The notes: generated from the letters alone by a model not told the origin. Positions 11,507 through 23,349 are shown, counted from the first letter of the stretch. The stretch is 64,000 nt of DNA from Allomyces macrogynus ATCC 38327 (GCA_000151295.1 GG745329.1:276598-340597), one strand, 5' to 3'. A program made the numbers and translations.

Positions 11507-14500
11507 CTAACCGTCCTTAGGAAATACCTTGGCCAGTGCAGCTTCGAGCACTTCCTTCTTGAGCGGCTTGGTCAAAAAGTCGTTGAACCCCGTGGCCAAG
11601 CACCGGTCACGCTCCTCGGGCAGCGCGTTGGCCGTGACGGCAATGATTGGTAGCGATGCTTGGCTCCTGCCTGCGGCGCGGATCGCTTGCGTCGCTTCGT
11701 GCCCGCTAGACAGAGTGCGTGAGAGAATCGCGTGTGAGCAAACAAAACGCTCACAACGAGTGGCATGCAGTAACATCAAGTGCACGTACTCCTTGTTGGG
11801 CATAACCAGATCCATCAAGATCAAGTCATAGTCACTGGTCAGCGACTTGGTCACGGCTTCGGCGCCGTCGTTAGCCGTCTCCACCGTAAACCCCATCTTC
11901 TCGACAATCTTGCGCGTCATCTTTTGCACGAGCAGGTTGTCCTCGGCGAGCAGCACCCTCTTGGGCCCCGCGCTGGCCTTTTCGGTCGCGGCGGGCGCGA
12001 CCGTCGGCGCCGGTGCTGGTGGCGCCGTTGGCGTCGGTGCATTCGACGATGACGAGCCTGGTGGAGGTTTCGCCGTTTGCGTGCTCGTGCCAGTCCGCTT
12101 CGACATGGACGACGGCGACGGCGACGTTTGCCCTGCATGGTCGTGCAGGTCTCGATGCACCGTGGATGCAGGACTCGACTCGCCATTGATGTAGTCGGGA
12201 GCGTCGCGTGCGAATCCGTCGGCGAACAACGTCGCCCGTGCTCCGGCCAAGACCCCTGCAGCCACTGCGGCCGTCGCTGCTGATGATACTGGCTGCGTCG
12301 GAACGGATGCCGATGATTGTTGCACAACTCGGACCGGAGGCGGCAACGCAGCCGACGGAGCTGCGTGCGCGCGCACGGGCGGCATCGGGAGTGTGAACCG
12401 TCGTGACGAGACCGGGGCCGATTTCGGGTTCTCGACTGGTGCGGATGGCGGTCGGGATTCCTTCAGCACGTCGGCCGGGACGGAGCGAATGGATGGTGCA
12501 TCGTGACGGAGTCCGTTGGCTTGCGGCGTCGACGGAGGCTCCGCAACGTCCCTCGGCGCGGCCAGTTCTGCTGGAGACAGGGCGGGCGTCCGCGCCGTGA
12601 ATACCGGCGGCGAGTCCACTTCGGACGGTCGTTCGCTGGCAGCGAGACCGCGGTGCGCCGGGGACGATGGCGCCGTCCAAAAATCGTGACTGTGCGTCGT
12701 GGCCGTATCCGGCGGTACCGGCAGATGCGACTCCGTCTCGCTGACGGTCGTGTCGGCCGTCGGGTCCGGCAGGTCGGCGTCGGCAGCGGGAGCGAGCCGT
12801 TCTCGGTCTTGCGCGCCGCCGTCGCTGCGCCCCAAGGATGCCACATCGTCGTCTTCGACATTGACGCACGGTGGCTCATGCCCATTCGACAATTCCGCAG
12901 GTGACGCACGCGCCTCGGCCGCCCGCGAGTGCGCCGCGTCGAGCAAGATGAGGCCATCGACGCCGTGGTGGCTGATCTGCACCATGGCGTGCGACGTATC
13001 AATATGCGTCGCGTCATGGCCCGGTCTGCTCGGGGCCGCGACGCCATTGGCGGCCGGGTGCACGAGGTCGGCGAGCACGTCGGGAATTGACGGTCGGCGC
13101 ACTATGTCGCGCCCGACGGCCTCGGGTTCGACCTTGCCCAGCGACCCACTAGTGGCCGTGGACATGGTCCGTGGCACGGGACCGAGCGACGTGCTCGTGG
13201 CCATCGACACGGTCCGCGGCATGGTCGGGACACGATCTGAGCGCCGGTCGGACGTCGTCGAGTGGACCCAATCCGCGACACTGCCGCCAATTTCGTCCTC
13301 AACGTCAATCAGCGGCAATGGCCGCCGCTCGTCCTGGTCCTCAGCGACCGGCGAAACGCTGTGCGGCGGCGCAGAATGCGTTCCCGTAACGGCGCTGCTG
13401 CCGTGCACGAGGTGCGACGCCCCGGACGGTTCGCGGCGGCGCAGGACCTTGATGTTCATGACGGCGAGCGGCAGAACCACGTTCAACCCGCCGCGACCGT
13501 CTTGCGAGAACAGGTGCACGGTCCCAGAACAGCGTGCGACGAGCTTGGACAGCACCGAGAACGCGAGCGTGAGCGTTCCCTTTTCCACATCGTCGTCGGG
13601 CTCGACGGCGTCGAGCACGACGCGCGACGACACGGACCGGCCCGACTCTTGCCGGACGCGGCGCACACGGAACCGGCGGTAGTCGTGCACGGTCTCAACG
13701 CGGTGCGAGAGCAAAAACTGTCCGGCTTCGTCGACCATGGCCTCGACGAGCACAGCCGATCCGGGCGCCGCGCACTGCACCGTTATAAACAGGACCTTGA
13801 CAATGATCTTGACGAGGAAGCACGTGCACCCTTCGAGCCGGACGGCATCGACCCACTTGGTGATCGACAGGCCCGCGTTCGCGCACGGGCAAAGCAAACT
13901 GCACGAGCGTCGATTCAAGCAAGTCCGAGACGCGCGTCGCGAACCGGTGCTGCGTGTAGCACGGGTGCTTGGACTCGTTCATGAATTCCATGACATTATC
14001 GAGCAGATCCGACATGGCCATCGTACACCGCTTGACGGTTGTTACGGCTTGCACGATTTCCGGGTGCTCGCTGAGCGCGAGGCAGTCGACCGAGTTTTCG
14101 ACCACGTAGATCGGGTTGCGCATCTCGTGCGAGATGAAGTACAGCAGCTGCGACTTGGCGCGGTGCGCGGCCTGCGCGGCGGCCTCGGCCGCACGCAGAG
14201 CCTTGAGCGATTCGATGCGTTCGGTGATGTCGTGGAACAGCAGTACCTGCGCAAACTGGCCTCGCTGCTGCGAGACGACACGCGAGACCGTGGCTTCGGC
14301 AAAGAATGTGTCCTCGTTCTTGCCGAGCACGCCCACCTCGTAGGTGCCTGGCGCGAGCGTCTCGAGCTGCGGGGCGCCGCGCACGAGGTCGGAAATGTGC
14401 GCGTGGACCAAGTCCGACTCGGACAGGCCGAGCCTGACGAGGGCGCGCTCGTTGAGCCCGATAACGTACCCGAGCCCGTCGAGCACGAGCAGCGGGTCCG

Positions 14501-16431
14501 GTACGGCCTGCAGAATGGCCTTGGAGTACGTATTGAGCGAGGCGACGAGCCGGTCGCGCTGTTGGACTTGCCGCGTGACGCGGCGCATGCGCAGGAACCG
14601 CAAGAACCCGCGGCGCACAAACTCGGCCATGACCGTGAAGATCAAGAGCACGGCAAAGAGCACGACAAACGGCCACGGCGTGAAAAACGGATCGGCGAAG
14701 TGGTCGGTACTCGTGCACTGCACTGTCCACTGCTGGTCGATGATCGGTGCCGTGACATTAACCGCTGCGTTTGGGGGTCCTTGTAAGGCTCGCGATAGAC
14801 ATGCGTGCCGTCTCCCGAATACACGTCAATGATGAGCGCCTTGCTGCCGGAAATCGTCAGACTGTTCTTGATCACAGGCGACATGACGACAGTGCCCCCA
14901 ATGGTCCAGGTCCGGAAGTTGGGGTCGCGCGGCATGTTGACGGGTAACGAGAGCATCATGCCGGTCTCGGTGTTGTTGAAGATCGGGTACGGGTTCGACA
15001 AGGAAGGTTTCCCGCCGTGGAACGCGCCGTGGACGGCCGTCGACCGCTGCGGGTCCGTGTACAAGTCAAACCCACGCTCTCTGATCAAGGTGATATTGTC
15101 CGGGAAGCTATTGCACGTGGAAGTGAAGCAAGACATCAGGACCAGAAGACGTGACAGGTGCTCCACTTCAACGTCAAACGAATCCTACGCACGCAAACGT
15201 GATGGGCACGACAACCGGCGCCGGCCGGATATTGCTCTCGCGCCAAATCGAGATGCCGTAGGTGGTCGTGTACCGGTCTTGTGCCTCGCTCGTGACGAGC
15301 GGGGAGGCCAAAACCGTATAGATTTGGTTCAGCGGGAACGGCGACGCATTGCCGAACCGGCTGATGCCCTCTAGCGTGCCCATGAAAGCATCAAGGTGAG
15401 TGATGGCGCGGACGGATTCCGAGACGGCTAGAAGAGGATCAGATTCGCGAACCTTGGGTCACGACCGCGAGAGTCGGCAAGAACGCTGCCACGTCGATGA
15501 GCTACACGAACCGAACCAGGTGGAGTAGGGCGGGGTGCGGCTGCGCGTTAGTGCACCGCCGAGCGCGACATGGAGCAGCCGAATTTGGGTGGAGAGGCGA
15601 GAGCTACGCACGTAGTTGAGGTTGTTGACGTTGAACTCGATCGACAGGGCGTTGCGAAACGCTCGGCACATGTCCATGACCGCGTGCTCAAACTTGGACC
15701 GCTCCATGTCGTGGAACCAGAAAAACAGGACGAGAGAGAAGGCTGCCCAAGAGGCAAAGAATTACCCGCACCGACGACCGGCATGGAAGGGTCAGTGCGA
15801 TTGGCCGGCGAGCAAATAGCGGACGAAACGCGGCAGCGGTGACACGCGACGTGCGACACACACCGCGGGGTGCGCGTCGGATCCCGGGTTGACGAGCGAC
15901 GGTCGCCGCGAGAAAATGCAAAAGACGCGCACCGAGCCCGACGAGAAACACGAACAGCGCGAGCAGAAACGCCCAGAACTGGTGGCGGTGCCGCCAAAAC
16001 GACAAGCAGCACGGCGGCACCTTTTCGTCCCGCTCCGACGACTGATCGGCCGGCGAATTGATCGAGCCCGGACGAGCCGGGCTGTCGCCGCCGCCCGGCA
16101 GGGATGGCGGTGGTGTTGGTGGTGGTGGGACCGGAACGGCGCGCGGCGACGCCATGCTTCGGAACCGGCCACGTCGTCCCGGATCCTCGGTCGCCGGTGC
16201 CAACGGGGTGCGCAAATCGTCGTCGTCGACATGGTCCAGGGGAGGCGACGCGGTTCGGCGCGGTGGCGGTAGCACGTCGTGGTCGTGGTGGGGGTCGTGC
16301 ACGGTGACGACGACGGTATCGGCGGGCGCGGACGCGACATGGGAGCGCGGCGAGACGGGGAGCGGAGCGGTCGCGTCGTTGACGGCGGCAGCGGCAGCGG
16401 TCGGGTTGGTCGGGACGGGTCCGTAGGACAT
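11507..16431 (-). CDS. CHASE-PAS hybrid histidine-kinase-like receptor with decayed ATPase and intact receiver
   Basis: Proposed exons are 16431-15933, 15742-15608, 15427-15199, 15107-11790 and 11705-11507, about 1,459 aa. Order: Pro/Asp-rich cytosolic N-terminus; TM1 (FWAFLLALFVFLVGL plus FSLVLFFWF across an intron); extracellular CHASE-like region with RGFDLYTDPQRS; TM2 (PWPFVVLFAVLLIF); PAS domain (VPDPLLVLDGLGYVIGLNE); H-box FISHEMRNPIY. A region with HATPase topology follows but lacks the N box and both glycine boxes (GTLTLAF where GTGLGLA is usual). After a linker of about 500 residues comes a receiver: LLAEDNLLVQKM, phospho-Asp in LILMDLVMPN, AVTANA, TKPLKK. The 84-nt intron inside the receiver restores MPNKDGHEATQAIR. 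Frames require one base added in the G run at 14773-14777 and one removed at 13870-13871; the two cancel. The start could lie further upstream. Confidence 0.75.
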
Positions 16432-17865
16432 GGCGAGCGGGGAGCTGCACGCGGTGGGGCGGCGAGGACCAGCGATCGGCCGTGTCGGGTCGTGCCGATG
16501 CGACCAGTTGCAGGGCAGCGCGCAGGTGCCGGAGCAGGCAAGAATGGTTTGCGGCGACGGCGACGAGTCCGGCGACCAAGCGGGTCGGCAGCGAGCAGAT
16601 TGGTGGGTCAACACGAAACGCGCAAACGTGGAGCGCGCGGCGAGCAGCACGCCGGTGGGAACACACCAGCAGCCGTGGCCACGAGCGCGCACGCCGTTGC
16701 AGTCCGCTGGCGCTGGCAGGGAGGGCCCTCGGGCTGAGCGGCAGACCGCGGCACCAGCGGGCAACCCACGAGCGCAACTGAGCGGACGCAATGCGACGCG
16801 TGGACGCGATGAGCGGGAGGGACAACACGGGAGGATCGCAAGCACGGGCACAGCACACGTACGGCATGCTGAACCCGTCGTGACGAGTGCTGGAAACGCC
16901 CAGGAACACAGCGTCAGGAGTTGCGGAAATTGCTCTGCGGGGGGTACAAGACCGAGCAAACATCGACCGACCGGGGGGCCGATCTGCGAGCGACCTGTGG
17001 GCGAGCGATGCATTGACGTGCTCACGCAAGAGCAGTCCGCGGCCAGTTGCATCGGGCGGCCCGGGTCGCGCACGGCGCGCAGAGCGAACGCGTCCGGTCC
17101 AGGGTCGCTGAGGTGTCCTGGCCGCACATCGCGCATCGGGACCGACTCATGCGGGCGAACAAGTGTGGGCATCCGGTCGCCTGATGGCATTAGTGATGGG
17201 CCCGCCGTGCGGCCCGTGCGGCGCGGTGCACCGGCCAGCGCTGTGCCAGCCTGTCTGAACCGGGGGCCCGGCGCGATGCAAGGAAGCCGCAGTCCAGACG
17301 CGGACCAGAACGCGGCCCAGGCGCTGGCCCTCCGGATCGGAGATCTCGACTGCCGCTGATCGAAGTGACCTCACCCGGCCATGGACCTTCTCGCGTTGAA
17401 GTAAAATCAGCATGTAAGTATGTCCTTGACGTTGTCACGCTGCGCGCTGACCGCCGGGCAACACGGCGGCAGCTATCGACACAAGGACAGTGGGAACGCG
17501 CGACTTGGCCCTCCCTTCACGCTGAACCTGATCGCGCGGTTCCACTTGGTCGACACATGATTGCATCAAGTGCTGGCGCGTGAAAGCTGGTTGGCGTTGC
17601 CAAAAATTGTCGTCGATGTGGTGTTTTCACACCCAAGTGAAAGCTATTGGCGAGAGGTGGGGAGGTGGGAGACGAAGCAACAAGTGAGCACGTGGATCTG
17701 ACTCAAATAATTTTTGGCTGCCGAGCTTCGACCTTGCTGCTGGTCATTTCCGTCCAACCGTCGTCAACCATTTCTGGCCATCTCCGTTCTGCAAATTCCA
17801 CCAATAGTTGACGCAGTGGCAGCGAGCGAGCCGCGACAATCAAGATCCAGCAATAATTGTTCGGC
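16432..17865. other. long divergent intergenic region
   Basis: 1.4 kb between the receptor gene (minus) and RPP30 (plus). Long open frames occur on both strands, but they have no recognisable motifs and look like GC-driven open frames. One is in frame with the receptor start, so an N-terminal extension cannot be excluded. Confidence 0.45.
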
Positions 17866-19160
17866 ATGCTTTGCGATTTCAACGTGGCCTGGCCAACCAG
17901 CGCCCTCAACGTGCAAGCCAACGTGGACGCGGCGCGCAAGACCGCGGCCGACCTCGTGGCACGTATGTCGTCAGCGTTGCCGTCGCGTGTGAAGGAATTT
18001 AGCAGTGGCGGCAGAAGAACAAGGCCACAGCGTCCATGACCAACTTCTGACCCTTGGTCGGTGTGCGAGGACGGCCAACAGTGGGCTTTCATGTCGTCGC
18101 TTTCAACCAAGTCGTCCAGGGCAAGGTGCCCATCAACCTGACCAACAACGTCGAGCTCGTGGACCCGGTCGAGTGGAAGAGCGACGCGCAGCTGATCATG
18201 ACGGCGCGCGGGCAGGGCAAGCAGCAGATCAAGCAGCTGAGCCGGGTCACGGTCGTGCTCGAGGATCCGTCGCAAGTTTCGTCCTTGGTATGTGGTCTGT
18301 TCGCGATTGTGACTCCCATTTGGTCGGACTGCTACATTGCATCGGTCACGATGGTCGGTTTGTATCTAGTCGACGGCTGCGAGCAACCTGAGCCAGTTTG
18401 ACCTTCTCGCCGTGTGCCCGACAAGCGAAAAGCTATGGGCCGCGTGCTGCCAAACAGTTGAGTGCGACATTATCTCGCTCGACCTCTCGCAGCGCCTGCC
18501 GTTCCACTTCAAGCACTCGATGGTCGGCGAGGCCGTGCGGCGCGGCATCATGATCGAGATTGCCTATTCGGCCGCGTTCAAGGGTGCGTGCGTGCGCGGT
18601 TCGTTTTGGTGCTCGCTTGTTGCGTTTTGCTCACGTTGCCGACGAGCGTAGACAATACGGCCAAACGCAACCTCATAGCGAATGCGACCAATTTGATGCG
18701 CGTTTGCAAGGGCCGGAACGTTATCCTGTCGTCGGGCGCCAAGACGGTGCTCGAGACGCGCGGTCCCCTCGACGTGGTCAACCTGTACGTTTTCCTCGCG
18801 CCTGTCTTCGAACCCGACCCAAAACTCACGACAATCCTGCGTTACGAGTGGTTGCCTCCTTGGCATGAGCCAAGACGACGCAAAGCACGCGATTTCGACC
18901 AACTGCCGCGCCGCGCTCATTCACGCCGGTACGCGCTCACCAACGTATTCCCGTCAGCACTACACTGTGGACTAAACTCTCCACCATCATGTGTTCGCAT
19001 AGAAACGAGGCGAAAGACGTTCCGCGCCGCGGTCACGTACGAGCCCGTCGGGGACGTGCCAGACGAAGCGGCATGGACCGTGGGTCTGGGCGGCGCCGAC
19101 GACTTTGTTGGCTTTGGCAACGAGAGTGAGAGCGAGGAGGACGACGCAATGGAGGATTAG
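17866..19160 (+). CDS. RPP30: RNase P / RNase MRP protein subunit Rpp30 (yeast Rpp1)
   Basis: Six exons with consistent phases (17866-17962, 18082-18287, 18370-18583, 18652-18784, 18849-18928, 19003-19160) give 295 aa. The start MLCDFNVAW matches the opening strand of this PHP-like TIM barrel. Splicing produces ALGFHVVAFNQVV, then TVVLEDPSQV, FDLLAVCPTSEKLW, DIISLDLSQRLPFHFKHSMV, and the family signature RNLIANATNLMRVCKGRNVI. Next come SSGAKTVLETRGPLDVVNL and DDAKHAISTNCRAALIHAE. The tail is acidic. Rpp30 is a structural subunit of the tRNA 5'-processing and pre-rRNA-cleaving enzymes in the nucleus. Each of the five introns restores a conserved residue at its junction, so the model is strong. 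Confidence 0.93.
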
Positions 19161-19541
19161 TTGTAGAAATCATGGGCGAGTTGGGTGTGATATTGGGGTC
19201 GTGTTTTGCTGTTTTGTTCGGTCTGCATGTTGGTCTGTGGTGATTTTGCGGCGCTCTTCTGGTTGTTGCACTGCATGGCAACCGCGCACGTGGACCCAGC
19301 CCACCGCGTCGTTTGCCATGGCCGCGAAGGTCCCCGCGCCAACGCAAACCAAGAAGACAGCGCGCGTGGTCCACGGCGGGCGGCCCACCAGAATGCAAGA
19401 CCAGGCGCGAACGTGGCCCGAGTCAACACGAGAGCAAAAGCTTCAAAGACGCGGCCCCGCCCGCCCCGGTCCTCTCTCCCGTAGACCGCTCGTTCCACCT
19501 CGACCTCGTCTCCACCGACCCCCTCCCCACCACCTATCAAT
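19161..19541. other. intergenic region
   Basis: Spacer between RPP30 and the zinc-knuckle gene, probably a 3' UTR and promoter. Pyrimidine-rich just before 19542. Confidence 0.5.
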
Positions 19542-21083
19542 ATGCAGTCGTTCGGCGGTAACCGTCCCCGTGGGTGCTTCAACTGCGGCTCGAGTGAGTA
19601 GCGCGAAGTCCTTTTTTCCTGTGATTGCGTGGTCCGGCGTCCGCCCCCTCCCGCCGTCGCGGCCCAGCCGTCCTTCCCCGCGTCCCGAAGCTCGCGTGCG
19701 CGCCCGCAACAAGCAACCTCGACTACAAGCCGGAAGAACGCGCCATGCTGCGACCGACCGGCAAGTCGTGCTGGGAATCCTCGCGTGTGGAGCTATCTGC
19801 GCCCCTCTTCCCGTTATGGTACGCCTACATTCTCGTTTTGGGTTCTGCCCGCTCTGTCCCGCCCGCCCGCTCTCGGTGTGGTCTCCCCCCTTGCCTTGCC
19901 CGTTCCCCCCTCTCTCCCATGAGTAGCCGCTCAGCGCTTCTGCGTCGAGCGGTGGTGCGATGAAGTGGTGAGCAGTGAGTCGGTTGGATGGATGGTGTTG
20001 GACGACGCGGCGTTAGCCCGTCGGGATTGTCGTTGGCGTCGTGGGTCGCGTGTCGTGTCGTGTCGTGTTGTCGTGTGTGGACGTGTGATGACGATGGTTG
20101 TGTGGTCTCCTTCCTTCGCTCCCCCTCTTCTTTCCGCCGTACCCCCTATCCTCTCCTGTTGAACGTAGTGTTGTGGGCGTGGGTGCCTGAGGCTATCGAG
20201 TTTGTCGGGTGGTTCGGTCGAGCGCGGCAAGGGTGACGAAGTGATCGAGTCGAGTCGGTGGTTGTGTGGATCCGGTCCCGGGGCAACGGCGCGAAGGCCA
20301 TCGAGTCGCTGGAGGGCACGTAGAGGAACGTCGTTCCGAAGTGGGTGCTGCTCCAGGCGGGTGCCGAGGTGCTGTGTGGGTCGGGTCTACTATCGTCGAC
20401 GTTGACGGAGGTCGAGGACTAGGAGATCGAGTGCGATGGCAAGTGGAAGGGCGGCGGCAAGCGGGCATCGAGTCGGGCGGGCGTCGTGGTTATGGAGGGT
20501 GCCGAGTGTTGTTGGAACGACGGTCCACTGACATTCTCCCCCTCTCTTGCGGCACCAACCAGCCGAGCACCAGGCTAAGTTCTGCACGCAGAACGTCAAG
20601 TGCTACAACTGCAACGGCGAGGGCCACACGTCCCGCGAGTGCCAGATGCCGCGTGCCGAGAAGGCGTGCCATCGCTGCAACGAGATCGGCCATCTTGCTC
20701 GTGACTGTACGTTTGTTTGCCAGTTATCTCGAGTCGAGTGATCAAGGCCGTGATCGCGGATTGCTGACTCCCACCCACCTTCGCCTCCCCTCCATCCACG
20801 CATAGGCCCCACGAACCCGATGCCGCCGCAGGAGTGCTACAAGTGCGGCCAGATTGGCCACCTGTCGCGCAGCTGCCCGCAGAACATGTCGGCCGAGCAG
20901 GGCCCCAAATGCTTCTCGTGCGGTCGCTTTGGCCACTTGTCGCGTGAGTGCCGCCAGGGTCGCGCCTGCTTCAACTGCGGCCGCGCCGACCACATTTCGC
21001 GCGAGTGCCCCGAGCCCAAGAAGCCGCAGACGTGCCGCAAGTGCGGTGTCGAGGGCCACATCATGCGCGAGTGCCCCAACTAA
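19542..21083 (+). CDS. GIS2: seven-CCHC zinc-knuckle nucleic-acid-binding protein (CNBP/Gis2-like)
   Basis: Exons 19542-19593, 20563-20706 and 20806-21083 give 157 aa, close to yeast Gis2 and animal CNBP. Seven CX2CX4HX4C knuckles are present: CFNCGSTEHQAKFC (made only after splicing exon 1 to exon 2), CYNCNGEGHTSREC, CHRCNEIGHLARDC, CYKCGQIGHLSRSC, CFSCGRFGHLSREC, CFNCGRADHISREC and CRKCGVEGHIMREC. Members bind single-stranded, G-rich RNA or DNA and influence translation. The first knuckle is completed exactly by the GTGAGT...CCAG intron, which supports this intron even though it is unusually long (969 nt). The second intron is 99 nt. The RGG box of animal CNBP is not seen. Confidence 0.93.
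19594..20562 (+). other. unusually long first intron of the zinc-knuckle gene
   Basis: 969 nt, about ten times the typical intron in this window. It contains a GTCGT short tandem stretch near 20048-20075 and no protein-like exon. No convincing RNA gene was found inside. Confidence 0.6.
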
Positions 21084-21677
21084 GTCGTGCCGCGATGCCT
21101 GGACCTTCGGGACGGGAACCGGGTTGTGCGGGGTTGGCGAGCGGTTCGAGTGCGTTGCACGGCGGTGCAATGTGTGGGACGGCGTTGACCGTTGCGGTTC
21201 GGGTCGTGTCGTGTCGGCGAGTCGTTTGGCCGTGATAAAACATTCTTTCTTTTTCATTTTGGTGGCGATTTTGGTGGGCTGCGTTGTGCGGAGTCTTGGC
21301 CGGTCCTGGGCCCTGGTGGGCGATGTGCTTGCGCTGCGTTGTGCGCCTTCAGTTTTCAAATGCGACCTGACAAACCTGTTCGTGGCCGAACTTGCTGACC
21401 TTCCGACAGCGGAAAACGAGCTGAGAAATGGCCGGGAGTGCGCGAGAGGCAGGGTCGTTGCGGGTGCGACTTGCAGAAGGCGGTCATCCAGCAACGGCCC
21501 ACGTGCCTCCACATGACAGCCTATACAGACCGCGTTGAAGCCTGGACGGCCGCCAACCACCAACGACGACGACGACGGACAACCTCGCACAGGAATCAAC
21601 ACCGGCAGTCTCGGCAATTCGTTTCCGTCGATACCCCACCCATCAAGTGACTTTTCTCACGCAACCGACCCAACACC
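21084..21677. other. intergenic region
   Basis: 594 bp between the zinc-knuckle gene and IMP4, both on the plus strand. No additional gene is recognised. Confidence 0.5.
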
Positions 21678-22335
21678 ATGCAACGCCGCGACGCTCGTCT
21701 CCGCAAGGAGTACCTCTACAAGAAGGCGCACGAGCAGCAGGAGCAGGCGACCTTTGAAAAGAAGCAGCAAGTCAAGGCCGCCTTGGAGTGTATGGATGAT
21801 CCCCACCCGTGCAGCATGACCCTGCCGCTCGGCGCAGTTGACCACGTCGCGATTTTGCTGCGGTCGCGTTTGCTGGTCGCCGTGACCGGGCACTGACGCC
21901 TTATCTATAGATGGCATGATCATCACGCACTTCCCGTATGGCCCTACCGCCTACTTTACGTTGCACAACGTCGTCTTGCGGCACGACATTGCTGACAAGG
22001 GCACCGTTTCCGAAGCCTACCCGCACCTGATCTTCCACAACTTCAACACCAAGCTCGGCGAGCGCGCGAAGAACATTCTTAAGCACTTGTTCCCGGTGCC
22101 CAAGGAGGACTCGAAGCGCGTCATGACCTTTGCCAATACCGACGACCATATTTCGTTCCGCCACCACGTCTACTACCCGACGGGACCGAAATCGGCCGAG
22201 ATTGCCGAAGTCGGGCCGCGGTTCGAGGCGCGGTTGTACGAGATTCGATTGGGCACAGTCGATATGAAGGACGCCGACGTCGAGTGGGCGCTGCGGCCAT
22301 ATCACCGCACGGCGCGCAAGCGCGAGTTGTTGTAG
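21678..22335 (+). CDS. IMP4: IMP4-like U3 snoRNP Brix protein lacking its central part
   Basis: Two pieces of IMP4 are plain. Exon 1 (21678-21789) encodes the basic N-terminus [20 protein letters not shown]. Exon 2 (21911-22335) encodes the C-terminal Brix half: [75 protein letters not shown] and [15 protein letters not shown]. The 121-nt intervening segment has GT...TATAG ends and joins the pieces in frame (178 aa). IMP4 proteins are normally near 290 aa. The missing part would carry the linker and the first Brix half (SRDPS...RL and the HEHRG strand), and it is not found elsewhere in the window. IMP4 is needed for 18S rRNA processing, so this copy is a truncated paralogue or an assembly deletion. 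Confidence 0.8.
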
Positions 22336-22520
22336 AGGCGCCGCGCGTGGAGCGAGGAGAAAGGGGGTCCTGGCTCACCAACCGTGGGCGGTTTGTTGGT
22401 GCGTCGGGCGTGTATCATCTTTTTTGGGCTTGAACCGTATACATTTTGCTCTCGGGCATCGGGTGTGCTTGCATTTGCGCTATTGCTTGGCCTCGCAAAT
22501 CTCTCGGGCGACCACTCCGA
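22336..22520. other. 3' flank of IMP4
   Basis: Short convergent spacer ending where the duplicated assembly segment begins. Nothing recognisable is visible. Confidence 0.4.
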
Positions 22521-23249
22521 CAAACGACGCATGCGATGCGAGTTTGACCTTTCCAGCTTGTTTGGCTCGTCTGAACAGCCTTCGACGGTACTGTATAGGT
22601 CGATATTTACCAAACTGCAATCGAAACCAACGCCAACTTCGTCGCTGTGCACCAACCTGAAGAAAACAAAACCAAATGACGACGACGGAACACCAACCGA
22701 CCCGGCCACGACCGACCGACCTCACTTACGAATAGGCCGCCACCTTTTCGCGCAACTGAGCGAGGAACTGCGGGAAACTCGGCGCATACTCGGCGCGGTC
22801 CTCGATGAGCAGGCCAAGCGTCCACATGCGCAGGATCGGATCCGCATCCTCCTTGACGACATGTACCTTGGGCCAAATGGTTGAGTTTTGCAGCGCGCGC
22901 GCGCGCCACGTGTTGATCAAGTTGAGTGCGCGTTCCGCGTACGCGTGACCCGTAGGCTGCAAAACGATCGGGCCCGAGGGCACCTGGTCGTACGACTGGA
23001 TGCTGTTCCCAAATAGGCCCGCGAGCAAAGTCGGGTCGGCGTGCCGCGAGACCCACAGGTACATGCCGACGCCATCGAACAGGACGTAGACGCCATTGCG
23101 CTCGAGCCGCTCGGACGTCGACGGCAGCGGGTATGGCGGCAACTTGATAGCGCCGTCGACGACGGTACCGAGATCCTGCGTCTCGAGCAGGATGCGGTGC
23201 AGCGGGTAGAAAGCGGGGTGCAGCTGGTGCAGGATCGGCTCCATTTGCC
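22521..23249. repeat. left copy of a 729-bp identical direct duplication flanking a gap (assembly artefact)
   Basis: Positions 22521-23249 repeat as 23350-24078 (offset 829) with no difference that I can see. Both copies contain the last 174 codons of the SEC24A/B-type gene plus its 3' flank, and they are separated by exactly 100 N. This is the signature of two overlapping contig ends placed either side of a default-length gap, not a biological tandem repeat. Confidence 0.9.
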
Positions 23250-23349
23250 NNNNNNNNNNNNNNNNNNNNNNNNNNNNNNNNNNNNNNNNNNNNNNNNNNN
23301 NNNNNNNNNNNNNNNNNNNNNNNNNNNNNNNNNNNNNNNNNNNNNNNNN
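23250..23349. other. 100-nt N gap
   Basis: A run of 100 N, the conventional placeholder for a gap of unknown size. The flanking duplication suggests that no sequence is actually missing. Confidence 0.98.

Noticed and set aside
14705..14800. An intron (GTCTAT...GACCAG) instead of a frame break in receptor 1
   Set aside because: It would delete a segment (VNVTAPIIDQQW) that aligns with the end of the CHASE domain in the tandem paralogues; a missing C in the run is a better explanation, though not proven.
16430..17359. A 309-codon plus-strand open frame and long minus-strand frames upstream of receptor 1
   Set aside because: No motif, hydrophobic pattern or splice logic; long open frames on several strands at once are expected in DNA this GC-rich.
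20084..20190. Possible C/D-box snoRNA in the long zinc-knuckle intron (GTGATGA near 20086, CTGA near 20187)
   Set aside because: Both boxes can be found, but the flanks do not form a terminal stem and no clear C'/D' pair or guide is visible, so chance is more likely.
22521..23249. A second, separate SEC24 gene to the left of the gap
   Set aside because: Sequence is identical to the right copy and ends exactly at the 100-N block, so it is an assembly overlap.
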